Source: Cerasicoccus frondis (GTDB lineage Bacteria; Verrucomicrobiota; Verrucomicrobiia; Opitutales; Cerasicoccaceae). Taken from it: a stretch of DNA of 64,000 bases. The notes under the pieces were generated by a model. That model was not told the DNA's origin, ran no database searches, and saw only the letters and a program-made list of their open reading frames with translations. The translations under genes were made by a program, and so were the position numbers. Positions within the stretch are counted from its first letter, which is position 1; each line of letters opens with the position of its first letter. Below, piece by piece: positions 51,331 to 61,013 of this stretch. The DNA lies in assembly GCA_031296915.1 (NCBI GenBank), contig JAVDPC010000010.1, forward strand, positions 1-64,000. The letters are read 5' to 3'.

Positions 51331-54300
51331 TCACTCACCAAGGATCAGCTTACCCCAGCGACTGGGATCAGCGCGGTACTGGTCCATATTGTATGGCCAA
51401 TAAACAACGCGGCCACCGGTATTATCGGCAATTTTCAAGCGAAAGAGCGCCCCAATTTCCTGCCCCGAAGTCGGGTTAAATCCTGGAAGCTCACTCCACG
51501 GCAAGCGCATCACGAGGCGGTAGCCATTTTCTTTGGCCGACGAGACTCCCGCCACTTCAAGATCGTGCCCGAGCGTAACCGTTTTCTGCGTGCTCTGCTT
51601 CCAGCGCCCCACGTAGACATCCTTGTCCTTCACTTGCGGCATGATCCAAAAATGCCGGTCTTCCTCATCCCACACCTGGGAGCCAGTCTCCATATTGGAA
51701 TTTAGCATCACTTCCAACACATCCTGCAAACTCCAAAATGCTTCGGGATTGTCCGCGTAAGCGGTCGACTCATCAACATCCATACCGATGAGCAGGCCCT
51801 CGCGATCCCAGGCAAGATAGATCGCCGCTTTCCCAACACCACTGGAATTACCCAACATCCAATCGGGGATGCGGCTCTTGCTTGGCCAATGATCGAAAGG
51901 CAACTTCACCAAATCGCCCTCCGCCTGCGCAACCTTCCAAGCTGGTGGGATCAGGCTAGTCCGTTGCATCACTTCATTATTTGATATGAAAGTGATTTCT
52001 GCAGGAGTATTGCCAATATCGGAAACTTGCCAGTCAACAGTTGCGCGAATGGTGGCTTTCTCTCCCGATGCTAATTGAAGCACCTCTCCTTCCTCATCGA
52101 ATTCAATACGCCAATTCACAGGCGCCGTATATTCCAAGGCGCCTTCCAAACTGCTTCGTGATTTGTTCTTTAACGTAATGTCGACTGCGCAGGAACCGGT
52201 CTGATTACTCAATCCTGAAGCACTGAGCTCTATGGCGCTTTGCAAAAGCACCTTCATAGGAATAGACTTAATTACATCATCTCCTTCGCGGATCACCACA
52301 TTCGTGGAATAAAGACCCAACTCTGCAGTACGTGGGATCGTAAACTCATACTGCAGCACGCGTTCTTCACCGACGCCAACATTGAATTCCAACGGCGTCT
52401 TTGGCGCAATCCATGCAGAAGGCACATCAACACTAAAGTTGCCCTTGATGGTGCCCTTGCGGTTATTTTTGATTTTCAAACTAACTGTAATTTCATCGCC
52501 TAAACTGGCCGTCGGCACATAGTTCGAAACTAGCTCATACGCAGTCTGTTGATACCAGCGGCTGGATTCGCTGATGCCGACAGCATACACCGGCGCCTCC
52601 GAGAGCGTAATGTTAGAGGCCGACACGGGGTTAGCCAAAAAACCATAAACCCTTTCCGTATCAAAGCTCACCTTCTTCGCGCTGCTATCGCCATGGATAA
52701 GAAACAAGCTGGCTACCAAATCATCCCCCTGCCGAAAAACATATCCCCACGTTCCTTCGCCTGCATGGATCATGCCCACATACTCTGGATTAGGCAATAG
52801 ATGGGTGATAGCTGCCGTGCTGCAATAGACGAGCTTAGGCTCAAGCTGCCAGGTAAAGAGTCCACAGCCGTCAAAGAAGTTATTCGCCTTATCATTATCG
52901 ATGTCGTAAAACCAAAAGCCCTTTGTCACGCCCGCGGCTTTCAGCAGCATGAAACACCGTTGAAAATACCACGCCTGCTGCTCAGGGCTCACCACATAGC
53001 CAGCACGCGTATCCCAGCCGAATTCAGATAAATATGTCTGCTTGCCAGACTTCTCTGCCAATCGAACCAGTGCACGCAATTGATCAAGGAATAGTGCAGT
53101 CGTCCCAGACTCATCACCCGCCGTATTCCGGTTCAATAAATTGACTTCAGGTGGATCAATGCCCGTGTAGTGATGAAAACTCAAAACATCGACTTTATCG
53201 AGAGCGCCACTTTCAATGAATGCTTCAGTCCGCTCAGGGAAGAGCCCCGCATCACCGTTATTCACAAATTGAATGTCTCCGTCGCTAACTACATCGATCA
53301 TTTTTCCCGTGACCTCATGAAAGCGCTTGTAGTTCTCCCAGTTGATGGCCTCTTCGAGCTCAAAATTCCCGTGCGTAATCAAGTCATACTCATTGTCCAT
53401 TTCCCAATGTCGGATTTCTGGAAAGCTGCCAAGTATGCGCGCAACATTTGCCCGCCATTCTGCATCTGGTCCATACGGTTTGCCCTCTTCAGGCGGCTGG
53501 ATACTTTTGCAAAATGCCGCCAACAATCGAGACTCCGGGCGCTGTTGATACTCAGCCAGCAAACCATGCATATTAGGCCATTTGGAGTAACCTCCTTGTT
53601 CGTCGCGCGACTGCTGGAACCAGCCGTAAGAAAAAGAATAATCCCTGAACCAGTGAATGCCCGCCTCCAAGAAGGCGTCGAGCATCGTTTTGCGCGCCAC
53701 CATAATGTTGATGCCATACGGCGATTCATCAATCTCCTCAGGGGATAGTTTCAATGGCTTCGGAATCACGGCGAAAGGCAACTGTGTGCGTAGATTCTGT
53801 TCACCTACAACCGTGGAGGTTTCAAGCAAGTATAACCCATATCCTGGAGCCACAAATTGGATCGGATGCGATACAGAATCTTTCAAAGACAGCGTGGCGT
53901 GATCCTGCACCAATGCCTTGCCAGTATAGTCACTAATACGCCAATTCAATTGGCAAGGTGCAGCTTCTGTAGACCAATTTAGAATACGCGTCGAAAATTC
54001 TGTGTAGAATGCTGTAAATATGCCTGACGGTTGAGCAGGGCTCAAGTTCATCGACAGCAGTCCACTAGCGCCTAAGTGAACATCCGAAGTTGCATACAGA
54101 TCGCTAAAATAAAATGGCGCCTCGCTAGGATGGCCTTGCTCATCATAATTACTGAATACCAATTGTCGCACTGCTAAACCAGCTGGCCAATCAGATGGAA
54201 TTTCAAATGAGAATTCCTTCCAGGCATCAGTGATTTGCTGACCTGAAATGTAGAAGGTAAAATCTTTTCCTTCGTTGTTCTTTTTCACACCGCCTTCCCC

Positions 54301-54678
54301 TTCAAACAGTATCTTCACAGGGAAGCTACCATCCAAAGGCGAGCGAATCCAAAGAGACACGCGCCTCACAGCACCTGGGATTTCAGCACGGTTTTTCGGC
54401 TCCAAACTGGCATACTGAAAAGTTGAGGCAAAGCACACATTGACTGCCATTGGCGTAATTCGATGACCATTTGGTAGCGTCTCTGGCTGCCCATCTCGAA
54501 TAGAAATCTCCGCCGTATTATATCCGGACTCACTCATTGCCGCCGAAGATAAAATAGCACCAACGCCCGACACAGTTTCTGCATGCAAGATAGGCAAGAG
54601 AAGCAATGTCGCACCGAATATAAAAAGCTGAACAATACGATTAAGCATGGAGCAAGATGAGGTCATAGAGTATGGCAA
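51331..54678 (-). CDS. Secreted GH39-like (clan GH-A) glycosidase with C-terminal CBM9-like domain
   Basis: This 1115-residue protein has a signal peptide starting near MLNRIVQLFIFGATLLLLP. The first 300 residues are beta-rich. A TIM barrel runs at about 310-640, with acid/base Glu430 in HWEMDNEYDL, VLSFHHYTGIDPPEV, and nucleophile Glu552 in YLSEFGWDT. Two Ig-like regions follow. The last about 190 residues resemble CBM9 (AAIYLAWDREGLLIGMDVDE, QDVLEVMLNSN, WSELPGFNPTSGQEIGALF), a family binding glycan ends. It is paralogous to the 1065-residue enzyme at 57621 (both share an HHYTG...PE...N.N segment). AAGGAT lies just upstream of the ATG at 54678; later Met codons at 54666 and 54648 are alternatives. 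Confidence 0.78.
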   Translation of the reverse strand: MPYSMTSSCSMLNRIVQLFIFGATLLLLPILHAETVSGVGAILSSAAMSESGYNTAEISIRDGQPETLPNGHRITPMAVNVCFASTFQYASLEPKNRAEIPGAVRRVSLWIRSPLDGSFPVKILFEGEGGVKKNNEGKDFTFYISGQQITDAWKEFSFEIPSDWPAGLAVRQLVFSNYDEQGHPSEAPFYFSDLYATSDVHLGASGLLSMNLSPAQPSGIFTAFYTEFSTRILNWSTEAAPCQLNWRISDYTGKALVQDHATLSLKDSVSHPIQFVAPGYGLYLLETSTVVGEQNLRTQLPFAVIPKPLKLSPEEIDESPYGINIMVARKTMLDAFLEAGIHWFRDYSFSYGWFQQSRDEQGGYSKWPNMHGLLAEYQQRPESRLLAAFCKSIQPPEEGKPYGPDAEWRANVARILGSFPEIRHWEMDNEYDLITHGNFELEEAINWENYKRFHEVTGKMIDVVSDGDIQFVNNGDAGLFPERTEAFIESGALDKVDVLSFHHYTGIDPPEVNLLNRNTAGDESGTTALFLDQLRALVRLAEKSGKQTYLSEFGWDTRAGYVVSPEQQAWYFQRCFMLLKAAGVTKGFWFYDIDNDKANNFFDGCGLFTWQLEPKLVYCSTAAITHLLPNPEYVGMIHAGEGTWGYVFRQGDDLVASLFLIHGDSSAKKVSFDTERVYGFLANPVSASNITLSEAPVYAVGISESSRWYQQTAYELVSNYVPTASLGDEITVSLKIKNNRKGTIKGNFSVDVPSAWIAPKTPLEFNVGVGEERVLQYEFTIPRTAELGLYSTNVVIREGDDVIKSIPMKVLLQSAIELSASGLSNQTGSCAVDITLKNKSRSSLEGALEYTAPVNWRIEFDEEGEVLQLASGEKATIRATVDWQVSDIGNTPAEITFISNNEVMQRTSLIPPAWKVAQAEGDLVKLPFDHWPSKSRIPDWMLGNSSGVGKAAIYLAWDREGLLIGMDVDESTAYADNPEAFWSLQDVLEVMLNSNMETGSQVWDEEDRHFWIMPQVKDKDVYVGRWKQSTQKTVTLGHDLEVAGVSSAKENGYRLVMRLPWSELPGFNPTSGQEIGALFRLKIADNTGGRVVYWPYNMDQYRADPSRWGKLILGE

Positions 54679-54801
54679 TCCTTAGATTGTTGGGGTTTTG
54701 GAAATAATGACTTCGAGCCTTAAAGACATCCAAGAAGATCTCAGTTAGAAGTTACTACAGAGTAAATTATGGTCAGCTCAAGCCCTGTAGACGCATGAAA
54801 T

Positions 54802-54815
54802 GTCAAACTGATATG
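54802..54815. promoter_or_regulatory. Shared 14-bp motif upstream of the GH39-like/GH92/GH52 string
   Basis: GTCAAACTGATATG lies about 125 bp before the start of the gene at 54678 and matches 13 of 14 bases of GTCAAACTGGTATG at 60927-60940, which is at a similar distance before the paralogous gene. It may be a site for the GntR-type regulator encoded nearby, but it also overlaps the border of the dead ABC operon. Confidence 0.35.
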
Positions 54816-54842
54816 CCCATTGCTCGATTAGCAGCATACAGG

Positions 54843-55931
54843 TGTCACGTCAGTCAACCACACCAATACCGTTCCTGCCGAGTGGATCTTCAATCCCTTC
54901 CATAAAGCCTACTACCAATCAATCGGCAAGCTGGAGGTTTAAAGTGATGAAAAGCAAAACTAACTTGAGTAAACCTTGCGTGGGCCTAGGGCCTCAACGG
55001 TCCCAGCTGTCGAGTGCGCAAGCTCGTAATCGCAGATTGTCTCTTAGTTGAGCCTTGCCTCCTACTCACCGCACTGGGCATGGGATCGTCCGCCTTCATG
55101 CTCACCTTGGCTGGCCTGTTTGTGCTCATACTGTTGGGTGGCGTCGCGGCCAGGAGCACGTTCTACCGCACACTTTTTTACACGCCCCCCTTCACTTCGG
55201 GCGTCGCCACTTTCATACTTTGGAAAAAGCTCTATAGCCCACACACAGTTCCAATCAACCAGGCGTTAACGCCACTATTGGATGGCTTGAATGCAATTAT
55301 TCTCAGCCTAACCGAGCCGTTCTGTGAAGTGATGCACTGGGCGCTCCTGCTTATGGTCATTGTTTTATTTAGCTGGAGTTGTCGTAGGCTTATAAGGTCT
55401 GGATCGATGGCAAGGTAGGCGCAATAACCCTTTGGGGCAGTTTTTTTCCTGGCAGCTACTCCTCTTATTTGTTCACTGTTCTGGCTGGCTAGCACATTGT
55501 CTACAATAGTGATTAGCTTTTGCCTGATGGCGCCTTTCGCATGCATTGCGCTCATCGCAGCTTCAGCAACACGTCAGGAAAAGCCTACACTTTGCAACGG
55601 TTTTGGCAGTAGCTTCATGTTGTATGCCGGCATTGTGGTCGTCGCATTTACATTCATTGGCTTTTCGCAGATTTCGGAAAACCTTTATGCAGTGGCCTCC
55701 ACCGCTGGAGGACTTGAGCCGCCACAATGGCTCACTGATTACCATTGGGCCAAACCCGCTCTGATCATCATGGGGCTGTGGGCCGCTAACCGACGGAGCG
55801 GCCGAGGGATAGTCGAGCTTGCAGAGGCCATCCAACCTAATGATCACTTTGCTCGCCTTGGCTTTTTCTTTTCGGGTACAGATTCAAACACTACTGTGCT
55901 AAATTTATATCCGACAGAATGCGGAAATTAA
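54843..55931 (+). pseudogene. Decayed sugar ABC transporter operon (binding-protein tail plus permease)
   Basis: The plus strand keeps the end of a solute-binding protein frame (NTVPAEWIFNPFHKAYYQSI then GKLEV, stop), followed 4 bp later by ATGAAAAGCAAAACTAAC, a normal permease start. Past a frame change the next piece (55014-55418) has STFYRTLFYTPPFTSGVATF and ILWKKLYSPHTVPINQ. After another break (55497-55931) it has AGGLEPPQWLTDYHWAKPAL and IIMGLWAA. These are hallmarks of MalF/UgpA-type permeases, but the EAA loop and other membrane helices are missing or out of frame. At least two frameshifts make it non-functional. It runs opposite to every neighbouring glycan gene and converges on the gene at 55891. 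Confidence 0.75.
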
Positions 55932-56592
55932 TCGGCCCAGTATCCCTGGACTTCGACTCTGAAATGAGGATGAGGTAGCGATAATTCTCTACATGCATCC
56001 AACGATTATAATATATCGGCGCTAAGCCATCCTCCTCTCGCACAACAAAAGCAACCTGATACTCAAGTGTTCTCTCGAAAGGGCCTTTGAGAGCATCCAA
56101 CGTACGCGGATTAAGCGCTATTTTATTGGAGCCCAATTGAGCAATCATATCCTTATCTGTAAGATTTAGAAACCGATAACTTCCTACTGGAAATGCTTCA
56201 AAGCTGTCTTCTACCACAAATATCCTATAGTCATCGGCCTGCTTGAAAAATATAAATAATGGCTCGACAAGCGAAGAGTTAACCCTGACTTGAGCAACTG
56301 GAACAAATTGGATATCTGCAGAAGGATTGGAGCTTTTGCGATAAAAGATAATTGGGTTATTGCCCCGATAATCTACAAGCTTCGAGCGCTGCATTGTGTG
56401 AATTTGCAGAGGCATCATCTCTCCACCTGAAAGAACAAATAGCTCCTCCTGAATAGGCTTATCCCAGCTAATGCTGGTAAACTTCACCCGAATAGACTCA
56501 GAAGAGTCTTCGGCAAGCAACATGCTTGCAAATGCAGCCTGTAGGAGTACAAGAAAAAAGGCATTTCTTATAATAATCTTAGAGCATTCCAT
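55891..56592 (-). CDS. Secreted protein of unknown function
   Basis: This 233-residue protein has a signal peptide (IIIRNAFFLVLLQAAFASMLLA). The mature part looks like two related beta-domains (IRVKFTSISWDKPIQEELFV, MMPLQIHTMQRSKLVDYRGN; later LEYQVAFVVREEDGLAPIYY, NRWMHVENYRYLILISES). No family name was recognised, although such paired-sandwich secreted proteins are common in Verrucomicrobiota. It lies between the dead ABC operon, with which it converges and overlaps at its 3' end, and the PEP-CTERM gene. Confidence 0.6.
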   Translation of the reverse strand: MECSKIIIRNAFFLVLLQAAFASMLLAEDSSESIRVKFTSISWDKPIQEELFVLSGGEMMPLQIHTMQRSKLVDYRGNNPIIFYRKSSNPSADIQFVPVAQVRVNSSLVEPLFIFFKQADDYRIFVVEDSFEAFPVGSYRFLNLTDKDMIAQLGSNKIALNPRTLDALKGPFERTLEYQVAFVVREEDGLAPIYYNRWMHVENYRYLILISESKSRDTGPINFRILSDINLAQ

Positions 56593-56775
56593 ATCTCAGA
56601 TAACATGTGTATATTTTCAGTTACTATTGACTATAGTTAACTTTAAAAACACTTCCTTAAGCAACCGTTTAAACACCAGAATAAGCGACGTCAACATACC
56701 CATATAAAAGTATTACCACCGACGCTACTACACTCGATCAACTCGAGCTGATAAGCGCAAAAACCTGAGCAAATA

Positions 56776-56814
56776 AATGGGGAGCCCCCTGCTCCGATTG
56801 GAACACTCCCCATT
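56776..56814 (-). terminator. Hairpin after the PEP-CTERM gene
   Basis: AATGGGGAG (56776-56784) and CTCCCCATT (56806-56814) form 9 pairs with a 21-nt loop. On the minus strand TATTTGC follows. The loop is long and the T-run weak, so it is a moderate terminator candidate for the gene ending at 56850. Confidence 0.5.
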
Positions 56815-56849
56815 CATTTTCAGATCCTAAAAGAGCAAACGTAACGCGC

Positions 56850-57542
56850 TCAATTAGCTGTGCTCTTACGCTTACTACGACGCAGTGCACCAAGCCCTAA
56901 GATGGCAGCACCAAACAAAAGCGTATACGTTGCTGGCTCAGGAATCGCTGCGGTGATAATCGCCAACTCTGTCACGCGTCCAGCCTCAAAGCCATTACTG
57001 CCGGTTCCGAGGATCAAATATCTGTGCGAGGGTGTTACCGGAGTTGAATACTCAAAATCCTGAAACCAAGTTACGCCAGAACCCGTATTTGGAGCATCAA
57101 CACTCGTAGCCGTGCCAAAGTTAAAATCAGCAGGGTTGATATCCTCAAAGGTGCCAACCGCTCCTTTTGTTTGACTCTGACTATCGGACCAAAACAGCGT
57201 TCCAAATGATGTTGCCGGATCAGGGAGAGTGGAGAACTTTCTGTAGGCGGTCCAGAGTTCAATAATTTCAACACTGGCAAAGTCAGCCCCAAAATCAATA
57301 TATGCAAAGCCATTGGAGAAATTCCCAATGCTCCCATTTGATCCCAAGCTAAAACCGTCCGGCGAGGTCGCTGGTACGATACTGGGCGAAGTAGCAAGAT
57401 CACTGAGGGTCGGCTGCGCATCAAAGGCGACACTGAATTGAAGAAAAGTAAGATCACCCCATGAAGCCGGGGTGAAAACTTGCTGAGCGTGGAGAGACGT
57501 CGCAAGTAGCAACGCTCCGACAGATAACGATATCTTAGTCAT
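56850..57542 (-). CDS. PEP-CTERM-sorted secreted protein sharing the repeat domain of the 1261-residue protein
   Basis: This 230-residue protein has a signal peptide (MTKISLSVGALLLATSLHAQ). Its single domain has FTPASWGDLTFLQF, AFDAQPT, YIDFGADFASVEIIELWTAY, TLFWSDSQ, SGVTWFQDFEY and RYLILGTGSNGFEAG. These match the domain found three times in the 1261-residue protein. The C-terminus is a PEP-CTERM sorting signal: IPEPATYTLLFGAAILGLGA then LRRSKRKS, which implies processing by an exosortase encoded elsewhere. It follows the GH39-like gene at 57621 by 78 bp. Confidence 0.85.
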   Translation of the reverse strand: MTKISLSVGALLLATSLHAQQVFTPASWGDLTFLQFSVAFDAQPTLSDLATSPSIVPATSPDGFSLGSNGSIGNFSNGFAYIDFGADFASVEIIELWTAYRKFSTLPDPATSFGTLFWSDSQSQTKGAVGTFEDINPADFNFGTATSVDAPNTGSGVTWFQDFEYSTPVTPSHRYLILGTGSNGFEAGRVTELAIITAAIPEPATYTLLFGAAILGLGALRRSKRKSTAN

Positions 57543-57620
57543 AACAATACATTATTTAGGGGTGACGTATTTTTAATGTGCGAACCTTCCGCACGTTAAA
57601 TTTAAGAAATTGCTTTTTAT

Positions 57621-60600
57621 TCAAAGACTCGCACTAGGATTTGTTTCGATGAGCGATAGCCAGTAAATTTGCGCATAGCCCTTAGACAAAGAAATTTCAA
57701 CTGGCTCATTTCCGACTTGGACATCCACTACGAAAAGGTCGTCACTCTTTGAATATTGCTTTGTTAAATTAGTCCCGACCAATCCCGAAATTTCGATGGT
57801 TGATGCCTCACCTATAGGAACACACCTGATGGTCAGTTCGTAGCGACCTGGCTCAGCGCGGAATAAAAACTTTGAATCAGGAAGCAACTTCACCGAATCC
57901 GAATCCAATGGATCAGGAATCCATTTATAGTCAGAATTACTCCGATTGCTGTCTGCATGCGAAAACCCATATCGATCATTCGTATGAAAAAGTGTATCTG
58001 CAACGACAGGACTGAATGGCCGGTATGCTCCCATCTGAATCGAACCAGCACCATTATCACCAAAATCAAACAGATATGTGCGCAACTGGCTCAATCTTTC
58101 TTCCTCGCGGGTAACTTGTTGAGCAAACGCACGCCCTTGCGCAAACCACTCCTTGACCGCATCGCGATCTATGCATTTGAAATATGTGGGAAAAATCGTG
58201 AGTGGGAAATCTGCTCCTATTTCCTGTTTTAACACATGCCCAAATGCATCAATGACCTCCCCTTCACCTAATTCGGAGCCAAGCCGAACCTCGCCCTCAA
58301 TCGCCCAGGCAGCAATCACTGGCTCCCCGGCCACCACCGCGCCATAGCAACGGGCATTCTCATCGTCATGGGGCAGACGAATAAAAAACTCCGCCCCATC
58401 CATCACACGAATCAAAGTGGCATAAGTTAAAAAAGCTGGACGCACCGCGAAATCATTATCCAACATGCCACTCGATAAATACAGCGATGGAGTGGATCCC
58501 TTTTCGCGGTAAACCAACACCTTATCGATGCCATATCCGAGCGTCGTCAGAATATTACGCGGCGTAAAAGCCGCGTGCTTCCGATAACTAACCGCATGCG
58601 GGCCACCAGTGTCATAGCCCGTTTCCGTCATCCAGATTTCCAGCCCAGGCTTATAGAGTTTCTTCCAGCCGATCAATGCCTTGAGATTGTCTTCAAAAGT
58701 CATGAGTCCTTTCGTCGACCCATCCCTCTGAATATTGGTGTTAACCGTGGCAATCTCAGGCGCAATTGGGCCAGTATAGTGGTGCACACTCAAGACATCG
58801 ATATAATCCAGAGGCGTGGTACCATCATCATGGACATAGGTGCGAAATTGGTCCACCAGGCTCAACTCGGTTCCAGCCAAACCGCCATTGGCCACCCGTG
58901 CAGTCGGATCGGCACGCTTGACCGCCTTGGCGCCCAAAACGAACATTTTCATGTATTCATCCATTGATCCAACCCAATGTCCCCAAGCTGGCGCATCCAG
59001 ATTCGGCTCATTCCAAAGCTCATAAGTATTCATCCACCCGAGGCCGGACACCTTATCTTCAGTCAAGAGCACATCCTCCGGATGCTTACGACTTCCATAG
59101 CGCGCTACTGTCTGAAAGACAAACTCCGCATACTTTTGATAATCCTGCGGTGGGTAGTGGAGTACATTTTTCTCCTGTCCACGTCCGGTCGATTCAACTT
59201 CTGGAGTTTCGAAAAGATATGGCAGTACTGAAATCCCAACATCGCGATATGACTTGACGTAATTATCCACATTGACACGCCAAGGGGTAACCTTCCCGGT
59301 GAAATTATATTTTGAATCGCCTAAATAAACCATTGGCCACTTGAGGTTTTCAAAGCGCATCCACCCGATCCCCAACTCGCGATTAATGCCCGCGAGCTCA
59401 GTGAGCGAACCATTCAAACCAAAGGGCGAATTCGGCGATATTGATTCTAAAGGCGCTGGCAAGACCAACAAGTTCCCCCAGTCTATCCAGCGCACTTCCG
59501 CATCGGCATTCATTATGGACACCAAATAGCATCCAGATTTGAGAGGTTGCTTCGTTGACAGAGTCACAATTTTAAAGCTTCCCGCCGGAATGGTAGCACG
59601 AATTGAACCTGCATCCGTAGCCTTACCAATCTGAGGAAATTCGAGAGGCTCATCCGCGACGCCATTATAGACAGCTATCTCATACGGAAGCCGAAGCGCC
59701 TCCATTTTCTCACCATTGCGATGATAGCGTATCCGCAGCATGCTAGCCTCGACAGGCTCATTGGCATGAATAAAAAACTCACCCCAACGGCCATGCCAAT
59801 CCATATCCGCGAAGCCATCAATAGGCATGTAGTTTACACCATCGACAGAAGCCTCAATATCTGCGTTGAACACCCAATTTGCATCGCTAGCATATATCCG
59901 TAGCGTCTCCACTTTTATGGCTTCACCGAAATCGATGAATTGCGTGGCTTCAGTAAGATTAGCCCCCCACTTAAAGCTGTAGTTCGTAGAGTGGTCGCCG
60001 TCAGTCAATGTGCCTTCGCTAACGTTTTCTAGGCCATTCATCGTCCATGAACGCTTACCACTAGCCTGATCAATACCTAGGTCGCCCAGTGGAGCTGGCG
60101 GAGCCAAAAGCCGACTATCCAGTTGCATCTCGTAATTAAGTACTAGATCATAAGGCTCATCTGTATAATTACTGACTACAACTTGGCCGAATGCCTGGCT
60201 ACCAAATTCCACGGCGGCTTGTAGTCCTAGATCAAACTTCAACGCTCTGCTATCATCTACATCGATTAGCGTTGCAACAAGGCAATTAATTTCAAGCTCT
60301 ACCTCACCAGCATCCTCTGTAAACCATACAACGTTTACTCGCTTAAGTGGCACATCAAGCTGTCCATTTTTATTTTCTTGTGCATACGCTGGAACAAATT
60401 TCGCCTCTTTTATATCAAAACTTAGAACCTCCCATTCATCCGAAATAACTGGCAACATTGAAAAGAGCACTTCACCTTCCGCATCGGTTATCTGAACTCC
60501 GATTCGCTTAACATTTTGTAGTGAGCGAGCGTTAAATCTAAGAGCCGAAATGCCTTCCGGAACCTTTGCATTGACCGTCAAATCCCCTTTGGCGCCACCA

Positions 60601-60818
60601 AAGTTCGAGTAACCACTCAGTTGGAGGCAGCCAACATGAAAATCCTCAGGACCACCTTCGACCGCATCTACGCTAAGGCCTTCAATCTGCCACGCCGCAG
60701 TTTTAATATCGCTGACTCGATTCAGACTACTTAGCAGTACAGATTGCGATGCTGAACAGACTTGAACGAGCCACGCACCAATTATGATAAGAGTATAAAA
60801 CTGACAATTTCTCTTCAT
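57621..60818 (-). CDS. Secreted GH39-like (clan GH-A) glycosidase with F5/8-type domain
   Basis: This 1065-residue protein has a signal peptide (MKRNCQFYTLIIIGAWLVQV). Beta-rich N-domains include a discoidin-like segment at about 235-385 (TLTDGDHSTNYSFKW, QFIDFGEAIKVETLRIYAS). The TIM barrel spans about 450-790, with acid/base Glu604 in YELWNEPNLDAPAWG, VLSVHHYTGPIAPEI, and nucleophile Glu732 in WMTETGYDTGG. The C-terminal about 130 residues form another beta domain (YLFDFGDNGAGSIQMGAYRP). Members of GH39 include beta-xylosidases, which would suit the GH52 neighbour, but substrate cannot be fixed. It lies between the GntR-type regulator and the PEP-CTERM gene, all in one direction. Confidence 0.8.
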   Translation of the reverse strand: MKRNCQFYTLIIIGAWLVQVCSASQSVLLSSLNRVSDIKTAAWQIEGLSVDAVEGGPEDFHVGCLQLSGYSNFGGAKGDLTVNAKVPEGISALRFNARSLQNVKRIGVQITDAEGEVLFSMLPVISDEWEVLSFDIKEAKFVPAYAQENKNGQLDVPLKRVNVVWFTEDAGEVELEINCLVATLIDVDDSRALKFDLGLQAAVEFGSQAFGQVVVSNYTDEPYDLVLNYEMQLDSRLLAPPAPLGDLGIDQASGKRSWTMNGLENVSEGTLTDGDHSTNYSFKWGANLTEATQFIDFGEAIKVETLRIYASDANWVFNADIEASVDGVNYMPIDGFADMDWHGRWGEFFIHANEPVEASMLRIRYHRNGEKMEALRLPYEIAVYNGVADEPLEFPQIGKATDAGSIRATIPAGSFKIVTLSTKQPLKSGCYLVSIMNADAEVRWIDWGNLLVLPAPLESISPNSPFGLNGSLTELAGINRELGIGWMRFENLKWPMVYLGDSKYNFTGKVTPWRVNVDNYVKSYRDVGISVLPYLFETPEVESTGRGQEKNVLHYPPQDYQKYAEFVFQTVARYGSRKHPEDVLLTEDKVSGLGWMNTYELWNEPNLDAPAWGHWVGSMDEYMKMFVLGAKAVKRADPTARVANGGLAGTELSLVDQFRTYVHDDGTTPLDYIDVLSVHHYTGPIAPEIATVNTNIQRDGSTKGLMTFEDNLKALIGWKKLYKPGLEIWMTETGYDTGGPHAVSYRKHAAFTPRNILTTLGYGIDKVLVYREKGSTPSLYLSSGMLDNDFAVRPAFLTYATLIRVMDGAEFFIRLPHDDENARCYGAVVAGEPVIAAWAIEGEVRLGSELGEGEVIDAFGHVLKQEIGADFPLTIFPTYFKCIDRDAVKEWFAQGRAFAQQVTREEERLSQLRTYLFDFGDNGAGSIQMGAYRPFSPVVADTLFHTNDRYGFSHADSNRSNSDYKWIPDPLDSDSVKLLPDSKFLFRAEPGRYELTIRCVPIGEASTIEISGLVGTNLTKQYSKSDDLFVVDVQVGNEPVEISLSKGYAQIYWLSLIETNPSASL

Positions 60819-60926
60819 ATTAGGAAGACTTTATAAGACATCAGGCGATAGGAGATACACTCAGCAATGATTAACAAAGATAGCCTCATGCAGCAAACGT
60901 GTGCAAGCTTAGCCGAGCGCCTGCAG

Positions 60927-60940
60927 GTCAAACTGGTATG
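60927..60940. promoter_or_regulatory. Shared 14-bp motif upstream of the GH39-like gene
   Basis: GTCAAACTGGTATG lies about 110 bp before the gene starting at 60818 and 74 bp past the stop of the GntR-type regulator gene. It matches GTCAAACTGATATG at 54802-54815 at 13 of 14 positions. It may be a regulator site; two copies are too few to be sure. Confidence 0.35.
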
Positions 60941-61013
60941 AAGATAGCAAACCCCGAGCGAACATGTGCCGCATGGCAACTTAGACAACACGCAAACTAA
61001 ACAACAGGGCCTC

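Noticed and set aside
55563..55847. Minus-strand 94-residue frame opposite the ABC transporter relic
   Set aside because: The plus strand shows clear ABC permease motifs; the minus frame has no recognisable features.
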